64,000 nt of DNA, taken from NCBI GenBank assembly GCA_948144175.1, contig CANXME010002104.1, positions 312,501-376,500 of the forward strand, given 5' to 3'. The notes beneath the pieces were generated by a model. The model ran no database searches. It was not told the DNA's origin and saw only the letters and a list, made by a program, of their open reading frames with translations. This DNA comes from Closterium sp. NIES-65 (lineage: Eukaryota > Streptophyta > Zygnematophyceae > Desmidiales > Closteriaceae). This document shows positions 9,640-21,800 of this stretch, in pieces; within the stretch, counting starts at the first letter, position 1, and each line of letters begins with the position of its first letter. A program made the translations under genes and the position numbers.

Positions 9640-12079
9640 TGGGTAACAGCAGCAGTAGAGCATGGAGGGCAGGGCGGACGCACCGAGAGAGGGACATACC
9701 GGGTGCAGGATACGAACGAGACAGCGTTATCAGCATACGAGGAGAGGCAGAGTGAGGAGCAGGGACATGGTGGGGTGCACAGAAAGACTGGCATGCACGC
9801 AAAGCAGCAGTGGGACACATGGCATGGAGCATGGTGCAGCATGAGTGGCACGGCATGCAAGGCATCTGGCTGAAGTGGCACAGCGCACCTGGCAGGGCCC
9901 CACGAGCCACTGGAAGGCGCACCTGGCAGGGCCCCACGAGCCACTGGAAGGCGCACCTGGCAGGGCCCCACGAGCCACTGGAAGGCGCACCTGGCAGGGC
10001 CCCACGAGCCACTGGAAGGCGCACCTGGCAGGGCCCCACGAGCCACTGGAAGGCGCACCTGGCAGGGCCCCACGAGCCACTGGAAGGCGCACCTGGCAGG
10101 GCCCCACGAGCCACTGGAAGGCGCACCTGGCAGGGCCCCACGAGCCACTGGAAGGCGCACCTGGCAGGGCCCCACGAGCCACTGGAAGGCGCACCTGGCA
10201 GGGCCCCACGAGCCACTGGAAGGCGCACCTGGCAGGGCCCCACGAGCCACTGGAAGGCGCACCTGGCAGGGCCCCACGAGCCACTGGAAGGCGCACCTGG
10301 CAGGGCCCCACGAGCCACTGGAAGGCGCACCTGGCAGGGCCCCACGAGCCACTGGAAGGCGCACCTGGCAGGGCCCCACGAGCCACTGGAAGGCGCACCT
10401 GGCAGGGCCCCACGAGCCACTGGAAGGCGCACCTGGCAGGGCCCCACGAGCCACTGGAAGGCGCACCTGGCAGGGCCCCACGAGCCACTGGAAGGCGCAC
10501 CTGGCAGGGCCCCACGAGCCACTGGAAGGCGCACCTGGCAGGGCCCCACGAGCCACTGGAAGGCGCACCTGGCAGGGCCCCACGAGCCACTGGAAGGCGC
10601 ACCTGGCAGGGCCCCACGAGCCACTGGAAGGCGCACCTGGCAGGGCCCCACGAGCCACTGGAAGGCGCACCTGGCAGGGCCCCACGAGCCACTGGAAGGC
10701 GCACCTGGCAGGGCCCCACGAGCCACTGGAAGGCGCACCTGGCAGGGCCCCACGAGCCACTGGAAGGCGCACCTGGCAGGGCCCCACGAGCCACTGGAAG
10801 GCGCACCTGGCAGGGCCCCACGAGCCACTGGAAGGCGCACCTGGCAGGGCCCCACGAGCCACTGGAAGGCGCACCTGGCAGGGCCCCACGAGCCACTGGA
10901 AGGCGCACCTGGCAGGGCCCCACGAGCCACTGGAAGGCGCACCTGGCAGGGCCCCACGAGCCACTGGAAGGCGCACCTGGCAGGGCCCCACGAGCCACTG
11001 GAAGGCACACCTGGCAGGGCCCCACGAGCCACTGGAAGGCGCACCTGGCAGGGCCCCACGAGCCACTGGAAGGCGCACCTGGCAGGGCCCCACGAGCCAC
11101 TGGAAACCGGGCACTGTGATGGCGGCGTTGATCTCCGCCGACCACTTGCTGGGCGGGAACCACTTGCGGAACTGGGGGGAGTGGGGTGGGGAGAGAGGGG
11201 CGGGGAGAGGGGGGTTGGGTAAGAGGTGGCGTGGGAAAGAGGGCGAGTGGGGCCGCAGAAGGGAATGAAGTGATTGAAAGGCGTGGGGAATGTAGGGAGA
11301 GCGAGGAGAGCAGCGGGGCTGGGGAGAGAAGCGAGTGCGGCGGTGCAGCGTGCATGCACATTCGAGAGAGCAGAGCACGCATGTGTGGGGCAGCAGCAGG
11401 AGGAGTGACGGGAGGCGGGCTGTTCACAGTGGCAGGGGCGTTGGGTGGCAGCAGCGACACGAGCACGTTGGCCACGATGGCGCGCTGCTCCGCGGCTGAC
11501 CGCCCTTGCATCACCCGCCGCGACACCTCCACGAACGCCTCGTACCCGCGCTTCCTCGTCGCCACCTCTGATTCCTCGTGCCGCCGGGACGTCATGTCGT
11601 CATGCCGCCATGCCACCATGCCGCCATGCCATGAAGCAGGAGGGGAGCAAGAGGCACAGTTGGTCACACATTCAAGAAACCGCCATGCATCGTTTATTTC
11701 AGCTGAGCACGCCCAAACGTGTCTGTAACCACCACTCACCACTCATCACACCTCACCGCTTACGACTCTTATCAACGCTCACCGTGCGGCACCGCTCACC
11801 ACCGATTTGTTGCTCCATCTTGCGGCGGAAGAGCCCCATGAGCGCGAGGTCGATGAACGAGTCGTTGTACCGCGTCACCTGCCCCATCGGCGCCGGCTCC
11901 CCGCCCGCCTCCGCCACGCCCGCGCGCACCCCCTGCGCCGCGCGGCGCACCGCCCCGCGCATCATCCCCCGCGGGTGGAGCGGCAGGGAGGAGGCGCGGA
12001 AGGGGGAATGGCGCGCGGCGAGGCGAAGGGGCGGCGGAGAGAGCGCGGAGTGGCATGGTGGCGCAAGCGATGCCGCCAT
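8161..12079 (-). CDS. D27: DWARF27-like beta-carotene isomerase, plastid, six exons
   Basis: Minus-strand exons 12079-11800, 11567-11428, 11171-11079, 9592-9531, 9258-9152 and 8345-8161 (stop TAA) join in phase to 288 residues. Residues 1 to about 45 resemble a plastid transit peptide. Then come [67 protein letters not shown], the Cys-rich [26 protein letters not shown] and [20 protein letters not shown]. This is the D27 order; D27 enzymes isomerise all-trans to 9-cis beta-carotene at the head of strigolactone/carlactone synthesis, in the chloroplast. Two introns are inflated by arrays grown from their donors (9889-11078 and 8596-9151). The last exon holds a strong donor-like site (ctct|gtgagtac near 8243), so the C-terminus may differ. 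Confidence 0.88.
8596..9151 (-). repeat. Donor-anchored array, about 24 copies of a 24-bp unit, D27 intron 5
   Basis: On the gene strand each unit is the last 16 nt of exon 5 (ctcaccatgacaccca) plus the first 8 nt of the intron (gtacgtcc). The true junction is 9152|9151. Downstream are 22 exact-length units, then a 28-bp variant and a terminal copy. Each unit recreates a strong GTACGT donor. Because 24 is divisible by 3 and there is no stop, unspliced reading gives LTMTPSTS repeated. Confidence 0.93.
9889..11078 (-). repeat. Donor-anchored array, 35 copies of a 34-bp unit, D27 intron 3
   Basis: Exon 3 ends ttccagtggctcgtgg...ccctgccag and the intron begins gtgcgcc. The unit is those 27 exon bases plus 7 intron bases. 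From the true junction (11079|11078) to 9889 the spacing is exactly 35 x 34 bp. Copies are almost identical (one visible change near 11007). Each copy encodes FQWLVGPCQ before a donor and also presents ccttccag as an acceptor-like site. Confidence 0.95.
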
Positions 12080-12884
12080 TGGCGGAGGCGGGGGGATGGG
12101 CGCTGGTGAGCGGAGGCTGGGGAGAGAAATTAGCGAGCGCAGCGAACGCAGAGAATGCGGAATGTGCCTGCGCGCGCGCGTGTGTTTTTGCCACGGAGAC
12201 TGAACGGTGGTGTGGGAGCGCGCGACAGGTGGTGTCAGTTGTGCGGTGCGTGGCAGGACAGAGCAGCACTGCGGACTGGATTATGAAAGACTGGGGCCAC
12301 TGGCACGCCAAAACAAACCAACCTGGAAGAGTTTGCTTCGCCACAAACACGCTTCGTTTCGGTTGGAAGCGGCGAGTGGGAAGATATGATTGGCCTATAT
12401 CAGAAGAAATGTGATTTCAAATTCGCCACACACCTGGAAATCCCTGATCGTACAACATTGGGCGAAAATAATACGATGCGCACGCCAAGCACGTCAGCGT
12501 CGCCGTTGTGAGTCCGCGCGAAACGACGCGCTGCCAGCCGCGCACGGCTCACGGCGATGGCGCACGAATCTCTGCCCGCGACCTCCGCGCTTGCCGCTAC
12601 TCACGGCGCGTCGTCCTCGCTGTGACTCGTCCCCCGCTCTCATCCACTCCGAAGCGCGCTCGACGGCTCGGCGCCATGCCCGCCTGCTCGTCCCGCGCCG
12701 CTGCCGCCCTCGCCTCCGCCGCACCCGCGTACGTCGAGCCGCTCGCTCATCATGCGCTGCCGCCTGGGAAGCGCGACCGTCCCTCCGCCGCGCTGTTGCG
12801 CCGGCGCTCCTTTGGCTGCCAGATACGGTCGTGTGGCGGCGATTGTCTGGCACACGACCATAACCCTAACCACTCCATTCCTGA
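12080..12884. promoter_or_regulatory. Shared divergent promoter region of D27 (-) and EAF1 (+)
   Basis: The two genes point away from each other across about 0.8 kb that holds no supported exon. The left 150 bp is CpG-rich, the middle (12.2-12.5 kb) is A+T richer, and the right end is C-rich. Use as a bidirectional promoter is inferred from arrangement only. The EAF1 start is uncertain, so the right edge may move. Confidence 0.4.
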
Positions 12885-15800
12885 ATGCGCGCCACGGCCA
12901 CGTGGCAACGCGTCCTTACCTCCGTGTGCTCACGTTTCCTTCGTTCTCATGATCCCTCATTATGCCCGCCTGTCCCTGTCCGCGCTGCCTCCCTTCCACC
13001 CGCCCGCACCAGCAGCGCATTGGCGGCGGGTGACGATCGCAGCGCGTGCGCGGCGGAACTGCTGCGATTCCTGGAGGAGGTGAGCGTGGCGAGGTGTGAC
13101 TATAATCAAATGGGTGAACGAGGTGCGATTATGAGGAGGTGAGTGAAGCGAATTGAAGATCCGCTGCTGCTGCCTCCGCCTCCTCCCCCGCTTTCTCTCC
13201 CTCCCTCCCCCATCCCATCCGTCCGCCCTCACGTTCTCATGCGCCTGCCTGCCCCCCACCCCCCAACCGTGTCCCCCCAACCGTGTCCCCCCAACCGTGC
13301 CCCCCCACCCCACCCTCTTCAGGGCGGGGACGTATTCGACTTCCCCTTCTCCGCCCGCCTGCCGTCCCCCCTCCTGCTGCCGCTCTCCCCCGCCTCCTCC
13401 CCGTCCCCCTCTCCCCCACCCTCTGCGCCCACCCGGTTCGACCTTCCGACGTGCCCCAGGTGCGCTCACGCCCCTCATGCCCCAATCGTCCCCCAGGTGC
13501 GCTCACGCCCCTCATGCCCCAATCGTGCCCCAGGTGCGCTCACGCCCCTCATGCCCCAATCGTCCCCCAGGTGCGCTCACGCCCCTCATGCCCCAATCGT
13601 CCCCCAGGTGCGCAGCCCACTTGTGGTGAACTGTGGACTTTTAGAGAGCACTGCAACCATGCGCTCTCCATTCACCCCCACCGCGCCACACATGCACTCC
13701 TTTGGCTCTGCTTGCTAAGAGCTTCCTGTCCCTCCCTGCCTCTGCCGCACGTCCACTTGCCTGTCTTCACTGCGCTGCCCTCTGCTCTGCTCCCTCCGTC
13801 CTGCCATGCCCCCTGCCGTGCGCACTGCCTGCAGCCCTGCCGCGGAGCATGCAAGGGAGGATGGTGTGGAGGACGAGACACAGGATGGCGGCGAAGCAGC
13901 AACACTAGATGAGAGTGTGGTGGGGGAGCAACAGGGGACGGAGGGTGGGAATGGAGGAGGAGGAGGTGAAGGGGAGGGGGATGAGGAGGAGGAGCGGGAG
14001 GAGGAAGGGGAGAGGCGGCGTGCATGTGAGGTTGATGCTGATGTGGGTGGGGGGGATGGGAGGAGCATTGGAGGAGCTTTGAGTGTTGATGCTGCTGACG
14101 CTGCTGATGCCGGTGTGAATGCTGATGCTCATGCGCATGCTGCTTCTGATGCGGTTTCTGATGACGATGATGGCACAGCTGACGTTGTGTGCATGGACAC
14201 GGATGAAGATACCTGCACCGCAGCAGACCCCCCTCAACCCCCCCACACCGCCACAAATGCAACCCCTCCCAGCGCGGGCGCGGGTGAGGAGGAGGAGGAG
14301 GGGGCGGGCGAGTGTGTGGTGGTGACGCTGCAGGTGGGGGCGCCCCTGCAGGCCATGCTGCACTCGCACTCGCACATGCTCGCCCGCCTGCACTCCACCC
14401 TGCCCCCCCACGCCCCGCGCCCCCGCCCCCTCGCCTCCTCCCTCTCAGGCGCCCCCATCCCCGTTGAGGTCACCCTCCCCGCCAGCCCCCCTGGTGGTTC
14501 CGCGCAAGGGGAGCTGGGGGAGGGGAAGCGGGGAGAGGGGAGCGGAGGGGGCGCGGGTGGTAGCAGGGGTGGCAGGGAGGGGGCGCAGGAGGAGAGAGGG
14601 CAAGGGGAGGGAGGGGTGGATGGGTGGCGGTCGGGCATTGGAGGGATGGAGCGAGGGAGGAAGAGGGGGAGGGAGGAGGAGGGGGCGGAGGGCGAGAGCA
14701 GCAGCCGCATGTACGAGGTGGGGCGTGCCCACTCACAAGCACACGCGCTGCCTGCTGGGGAGGCGGGTGGCGCGTCAGAAATCCAAAGGGAGATGGGAGC
14801 TGGCACTGGTGGTGCCGGCAGTGGCAATGGTGGGGGCAGCGGCGGTGGTAGCGGGAGCGGTAGCGGTGGTGGGAGCGGCAGGGGTAGGGCAGGAGGGGGA
14901 GGCGGGCAGGGTAGCAGCGAGGGGGGGGGAAGGGCAAGCAGCTTCAGCGGGCATGAGTGGCAGGCAGGGCAAGTGCAGCAGCGGCACGCGCCTACAGCAT
15001 CCAGAGACCCTCTCGGGCTGCTGCTCACACAGCAGCGTGCCCCTCCACCCACCCCCCACGCGCCCCTGTCGCACGTGCCCGTGCCCATCCCCATGCCCGA
15101 CCCCTCCTCTGTGCCCATCCCCACCGTCTCCTCCTCCTCCGCCCTCGCCGCCTCCCCCTCCGCCCTCGCCCCCTCGCTGCCCTCGCTGCCCTCCCTCGCC
15201 TCGCTCTCCTCTCTCCTGCCTGATGCTCTGGAGGGAGCGCGGACTGACGCGTGGGGGGAAGGGGGCGGGGCTGGGGGGAGTGGCGGGGGCAGGGGAGGAG
15301 AGGCCGTGGCAGGGGCAGGGGGAGGAGAGGGCGAGGGGGGCCGTGGGGGAGCGGGAGTGGCTGGGCGGGCAGCAGCAGGCGGGGCAGGGTGGAGTGGGTG
15401 GGGCGGCGGTGGAGGAGGGGCGGATGGGGGTGCAGCGGCAGGGGGGGGCGTGGGGAGGACGGGGGAGGCGGGGGAGTGGGTGGCGAGGCATGTGTGGGAG
15501 GGGAGGCGGGCGGAGGAGGAGGAGGGGCGGAGGCGGGGCGAGCTGGCTGCAGCGGCAGCGAGGGCGCATGAGGAGTGCGTGCTGGAGGAGGCTGACGGCA
15601 TCTGGGTGAGTGGGGGGGCAGTGTCGTCAGTGGGTCAGGGGTCGGTGTGTTGCGGTAGGTACAGGGCGTGGTAAGACAGTGAGAGAGGGTGGTGGGGCAG
15701 TGACACATACTTACCCATTCTCCTCCACTCTCTCCGCCCCCCACCTCCCCCTTCCTCAGGCCAACCGTTGCCTGCTCGCTGCAGCTTCCCCTACTGCCAC

Positions 15801-18800
15801 CACCTCTGCTGCTGCTGCTGCTGGCGGCACTGGCAGCACAGAGGCAGGCATAGGGGGCGCATGGAGGGAGATGGGGATGGGCGAGGAGGGCGGGGCAGAG
15901 AAGGGAGACGCATGGAGGGTGCGGGCGGGGGGCAGCAGTCAGTGGGACTACGTGTTGCAGGAGATGGCATGGCTCGCCCTTGATTTCCAACAGGTGCTGC
16001 CCCCCCTCACTCCCTGCCGCCCCGCCTGTGCGCTCCTTCCACCTTCGTCTTTGCTTCTCCCCGGGCCTCCTTGTCTCTCCTGTCCTCACCTCCACACTCA
16101 CATGTGTACTTTCTGCTGCCACTAGCCACTCTGACTCACGCCCATCTCTTCCCTCTCGTTCCTCTCTTTGCCCTCATATTGCCTGCACCCTGCGCCCCAC
16201 CCCACTCTGCACCCACACCTCCTTGCACCCACCCCACCCCACTCCATCCATCCCAACCTACCCTACCCACCCCACCCCATTCCACCCGACCCCACCCCAC
16301 CCCGCTCTGCATGGGTGGCAGGAGCGGCTGTGGAAGAGAGCAGCGGCGAGCCACCTAGCCACTTGTGCACAGAGGGTGGGCAGGGAGAGGGCGGAAGGTG
16401 CAGGCGAGGGGAGGGCGGGGCATGAGCCGATGCATGGACGAGGAGGGGAAGAGGAGAGGAGAGGGGAGCGAAGTGACGAGGGAAGGGAGGAGGAAAGCAA
16501 GGCAGGTTGGAGAAGCTGTGGTGCTGCTATTGCTCGCCCTCTCTCCTCGGGGCAAGGCCAGCGGACACCACGCGATGGTGGCGGGCCGAGGAACCGGAAG
16601 CAAGAGGAGGGGGCGTATGGGGACGTGGAGGGGAAGGGCGCGGGGAGAAAAGCGAGGGTTCAAGTGGAGGTGCCAGGGGGAGAGGCTGGCAGAGGGGCAG
16701 CGGAAAAAGGGGCAGAGGGGCGACGGGCGGAGGGGGAAGGGGGCATGGAGGGAGGGGCAGAGGGTGGAAGCGGCGCAGCAGAGAGAGGGGCGAGTGCACC
16801 GGTGACGCCAGAGAGGGAGGAGGGCCGAGGGGCGGACATGAGCTGCAGTGACTGGTGGTCGTGGGTGGACGAGGTGAGGGGCGCGGTGAAAGAGGGGCGA
16901 GGTGAGGGGCGAGGTGAGGGGCGAGGTGAGGGGCGAGGTGATGATGGGGTGATGGGTGAGTGAGGTGCGAGTGGGCGAGGGGTTGAGGGGGTGAGGGAAG
17001 TGTGTTGCACTGCGTTTCCGTTGGTCGTCCTTCCCACCCACCGTGAGCTTTTTTTGGCTCGTACATGCCCCATGTCTCATGCATCATGCCTCATGCACCA
17101 TGTCCCATGCCCCCCATGCCCCATGCCTTCCACACCATTCGCCCTGCTCTTATCCCTTGCATGCACTTGAGTCCCCTCCCCCCCCTCCCTCCCTCCCTCC
17201 CTCCCTCCCTCCCTCCCTCCCTCCCTCCCTCCCTCCCTCCCTCCCTCCCTCCCTCCCTCCCTCCCTCCCTCCCTCCCTCCCTCCCTCCCTCCCTCCCTCC
17301 CTCCTTCCCTCCTCTTCCCCGCGGGCCTCCCTCCTCCTCTCTCTCCCCCGCTACACCTCCGCCTCTTCCCATGTGTGCACCCCGGGGGCCACCAGGCGCC
17401 ACTCACCTTCCCCATGCCACAGCCTGCCGTCACAGCCCTCGCCCTCTGCCTCATGCCGCCCCTCCACTCCGCCCCTGTAAGGCCGCCTTACCCATGTACG
17501 CCTTTCCACCCCATGTACGGCTTTTCTGCCCATGTACCGCCCACGTATGCCTTTTCTGCCCATGTACCGCCCACGTATGCCTTTTCTGCCCATGTACCGC
17601 CCACGTATGCCTTTTCTGCCCATGTACCGCCCACGTATGCCTTTTCTGCCCATGTACCGCCCACATATGCCTTTTCTGCCCATGTACCGCCCATGTATGC
17701 CTTTTCTGCCCATGTACCGCCCACATATGCCTTTTCTGCCCATGTACCGCCCACATATGCCTTTTCTGCCCATGTACCGCCCACGTATGCCTTTTCTGCC
17801 CATGTACCGCCCACGTATGCCTTTTCTGCCCATGTACCGCCCACGTATGCCTTTTCTGCCCATGTACCGCCCACGTATGCCTTTTCTGCCCATGTACCGC
17901 CCACATATGCCTTTTCTGCCCATGTACCGCCCACATATGCCTTTTCTGCCCATGTACCGCCCACATATGCCTTTTCTGCCCATGTACCGCCCATGTATGC
18001 CTTTTCTGCCCATGTACCGCCCACATATGCCTTTTCTGCCCATGTACCGCCCACGTATGCCTTTTCTGCCCATGTACCGCCCACGTATGCCTTTTCTGCC
18101 CATGTACCGCCCACATATGCCTTTTCTGCCCATGTACCGCCCATGTATGCCTTTTCTGCCCATGTACCGCCCACATATGCCTTTTCTGCCCATGTACCGC
18201 CCATGTATGCCTTTTCTGCCCATGTACCGCCCATGTATGCCTTTTCTGCCCATGTACCGCCCACATATGCCTTTTCTGCCCATGTACCGCCCACGTATGC
18301 CTTTTCTGCCCATGTACCGCCCACATATGCCTTTTCTGCCCATGTACCGCCCATGTATGCCTTTTCTGCCCATGTACCGCCCACATATGCCTTTTCTGCC
18401 CATGTACCGCCCATGTATGCCTTTTCTGCCCATGTACCGCCCACGTATGCCTTTTCTGCCCATGTACCGCCCACGTATGCCTTTTCTGCCCATGTACGCC
18501 CGCCTTGCATCTGCTGTTCATGCCCATCCTCCCATCTCTCTCTTCCACCCCCTCGTTCCCTCTTCTTGCGCCCTCCCTTCTGCCCTCAGCTACATTCCCT
18601 TCTCACCACTATCTGCCCCTCTCGTTTCCTCCTGCTTCCATTTTCAACCCCCTTTTTCCGCACCCCGTCCCTCTTCCCCCCACTTTACAGGACCACATGA
18701 CACTCCCCCCTGCCTCTTCCCCCGACCCCTTCCCCCTCCTCCTCCCTGACTTCCTCCTCTCCCCCTCCCCCTCTCACCCCCTCCCCTCGCTCCACCCGTC

Positions 18801-21800
18801 CCCCTCTCCCCACCTCTCGTCCCAACCCCATGCATCTATCCCCATCCACCCTCCCTCCGCCTCACCCCTCCCTGCTGCCACTGCCCCTTTTGCTGCCGGG
18901 TCTGCTTCCATGTTGGATGGCCCAGTGGGGCTGGGCGGGCGGGCAGGGGTAGCTGTGAAGGAAGAAGGGTATTTAGGTGGGGGGACAGAGAAATGGGGAG
19001 AGGACAAGGGGAGGGAGGACATGGGGAGGGCAGGTGGGCAAGAGGTGGTGGGGGGAGTGAGCGGCGCAAGGGAGGGGGAGGAGGGGGTGCTCGAGAGGGC
19101 GGTGGCAGTGGGGGTGCAGGGGCAGAAGCAGCAGCAGGGGGGTGTTGGTGCAGTGGGGCACAAGGGGCAGCAGATAGCGCAGAGGCAGCAGGGGAAGAAG
19201 CAGGTGCAGGTGAGGCAGCGACCCCTCACACAGCTGCAGCAGCGCAAAGAGGGCGAAGCAGGGGGAGACGGCTTGTGTGGGGAGAGAGAGGGGGAGGCGG
19301 AGGGGTGGGCGGAGGTGAGGAGGAGTGATGGGGACTCTGGTGAGCCGAGTGCGATGCTATTGGCGGGGCAGAAACAAGCAGGGCAGGCAGCAGGGGGCGC
19401 AGGGCAGCACGGCGCAATGGCGGGAGATGGGGAGACGGGCGGGGTGAGTGTTGCAAGGGTGGGGGGCGAAGGGGCGGGTGCAGGGATGCAGGGAGTGGGG
19501 GCACAGGATGGGGGGAAGGCGCAGCTGGCTCAGGGCAGTGGTGCATTGGGGGCAGGGGGTGCAGTTGAGGCGGCACAGCTAGCAGGGAGCGCAGGCCCGG
19601 GCAGAGGGGGGTTGGGCAGAGGAGGGTTGGGCAGAGGGCAAGGTATGAAAGGCGTGGGGGCGAAGGGAGGGGGCGAGGGGCGAGGACGTGGAACAGGGGC
19701 AGGGAGGGGGCTGGGTGGGACGAAGGTGGGTGGCATGGGGAGGGGGGGCAAGGGGAAGCAGCAGGGGGAGGGGCGCGGGCAGAAGGGGAAGGCATTGGGA
19801 GTGGGGGAGAGAGGGGGTGCTAGTGTGGAAGGGGAAGGGGCAATGCAGCAATGCGCATGGGGTGGGAAGCAAGGGCAGGGCGTGGCCGCAAGGGAGGCTG
19901 CAGCAGCAGCAGGAGGGGGAGGGGGAGGGGGAGGGAAGGCGGGCAGCAAGGATGGTGGCATGTTGGCTGCGTCTCCCTCCGCTGACCGCTCTTCCCAGGA
20001 CATGGCGGGTGGCAGAGGCGAGGGAGAGGTGGAGGGGGGCGCGGAGCAGCAAGGCATGGGTGGTGGGCAGAGGGGGGTGGGAGTTGCGATTAGTGCTGAT
20101 GCGGGAGCAAGCAGTGTGGGTGGTGGGGTTGGGGGTGGGGGTGGGGGTGGGGGTGGGGGTGGGGGTGGTGAGGGAGGCAGTGTGTGCAGCCCAGCAGTGG
20201 GAGCAGCGGCGGCAACAACAGCAGCAGGGGATGCTGCTGCTGTGGCTGGCAAGGTAAAGTCAAGCGTTCTGCTGTGGTATGTGTGTGGACCATGACGTGC
20301 ATGTGGTATGTGTGTGGACCATGACGTGCATGTGGTGTGTGTGTGGACCATGACGTGCATGTGGTATGTGTGTGGACCATGACGTGCATGTGGTATGTGT
20401 GTGGACCATGACGTGCATGTGGTATGTGTGTGGACCATGACGTGCATGTGGTATGTGTGTGGACCATGACGTGCATGTGGTATGTGTGTGGACCATGACG
20501 TGCATGTGGTATGTGTGTGGACCATGACGTGCATGTGGTATGTGTGTGGACCATGACGTGCATGTGGTATGTGTGTGGACCATGACGTGCATGTGGTATG
20601 TGTGTGGACCATGACGTGCATGTGGTATGTGTGTGGACCATGACGTGCATGTGGTATGTGTGTGGACCATGACGTGCATGTGGTATGTGTGTGGACCATG
20701 ACGTGCATGTGGTATGTGTGTGGACCATGACGTGCATGTGGTATGTGTGTGGACCATGACGTGCATGTGGTATGTGTGTGGACCATGACGTGCATGTGGT
20801 ATGTGTGTGGACCATGACGTGCATGTGGTATGTGTGTGGACCATGACGTGCATGTGGTATGTGTGTGGACCATGACGTGCATGTGGTATGTGTGTGGACC
20901 ATGACGTGCATGTGGTATGTGTGTGGACCATGACGTGCATGTGGTATGTGTGTGGACCATGACGTGCATGTGGTATGTGTGTGGACCATGACGTGCATGT
21001 GGTATGTGTGTGGACCATGACGTGCATGTGGTATGTGTGTGGACCATGACGTGCATGTGGTATGTGTGTGGACCATGACGTGCATGTGGTATGTGTGTGG
21101 ACCATGACGTGCATGTGGTATGTGTGTGGACCATGACGTGCATGTGGTATGTGTGTGGACCATGACGTGCATGTGGTATGTGTGTGGACCATGACGTGCA
21201 TGTCCCGCCCTGCATGGACCATGACGTGCATGTCCCGCCCTGCACTATCCTCTGCCATGCACTCCTCTCTACCACCCACTCCCCACTACCATCCACCTAT
21301 TCCCCCATTCCCCTCTACCATCCATTCCCCTCTACCATCCATCTCTTTCCCCTCCGCCCTGCACTCCTCTCTGCCCTGTGTGCTCCCCATCCCTGCCAGC
21401 AACGCCAGCGCCCATCTGCTCACCGCAAGCCCAAGGGTCCTCCTGCTTCCCCAAAGGTCACATGTGCGCCCTCTGCCAGCCCCGCCCTCCCTCCTCGCCT
21501 GGCTGCTTCTGCTCCCTCCGACGCCACTGCTGCTGCTGATGGCGCGGCATTGGCCACAGGTGAAACGGATGTGCTGTGGGTCACTCTCTGCGTGTCACAC
21601 GACTTCTCCTCGGCGATGCTCTGTTCTACTGCTCCATTCTGCTTGCCGTGCTGCTTGCCACTCCTGCTGCAGCTTCACCGGCCACCACGCTGTTGCCTTT
21701 GCCAGAACAAGGCCTTTGCCAGAACAAGGCCTTTGCCAGAACAAGGCCTTTGCTCATCTGTGAAATCCCACACTGTTGTTGTCCTCCCATCCGCAACTTC

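Noticed and set aside
8580..11378. Minus-strand 932-codon frame through both D27 arrays
   Set aside because: It reads through introns; real D27 exons are short and lie in different frames around it.
12862..12880. Telomere-like cataaccctaacc
   Set aside because: Only one and a half units, and not the TTTAGGG type; chance occurrence.
13806..15674. Independent intronless acidic protein gene
   Set aside because: Its frame and splice edges fit as the third exon of EAF1, between the GGDVFDFPF exon and the HSA exon.
17521..18497. CRISPR-like array
   Set aside because: Units are contiguous 30-bp repeats without spacers, in a eukaryotic intron.
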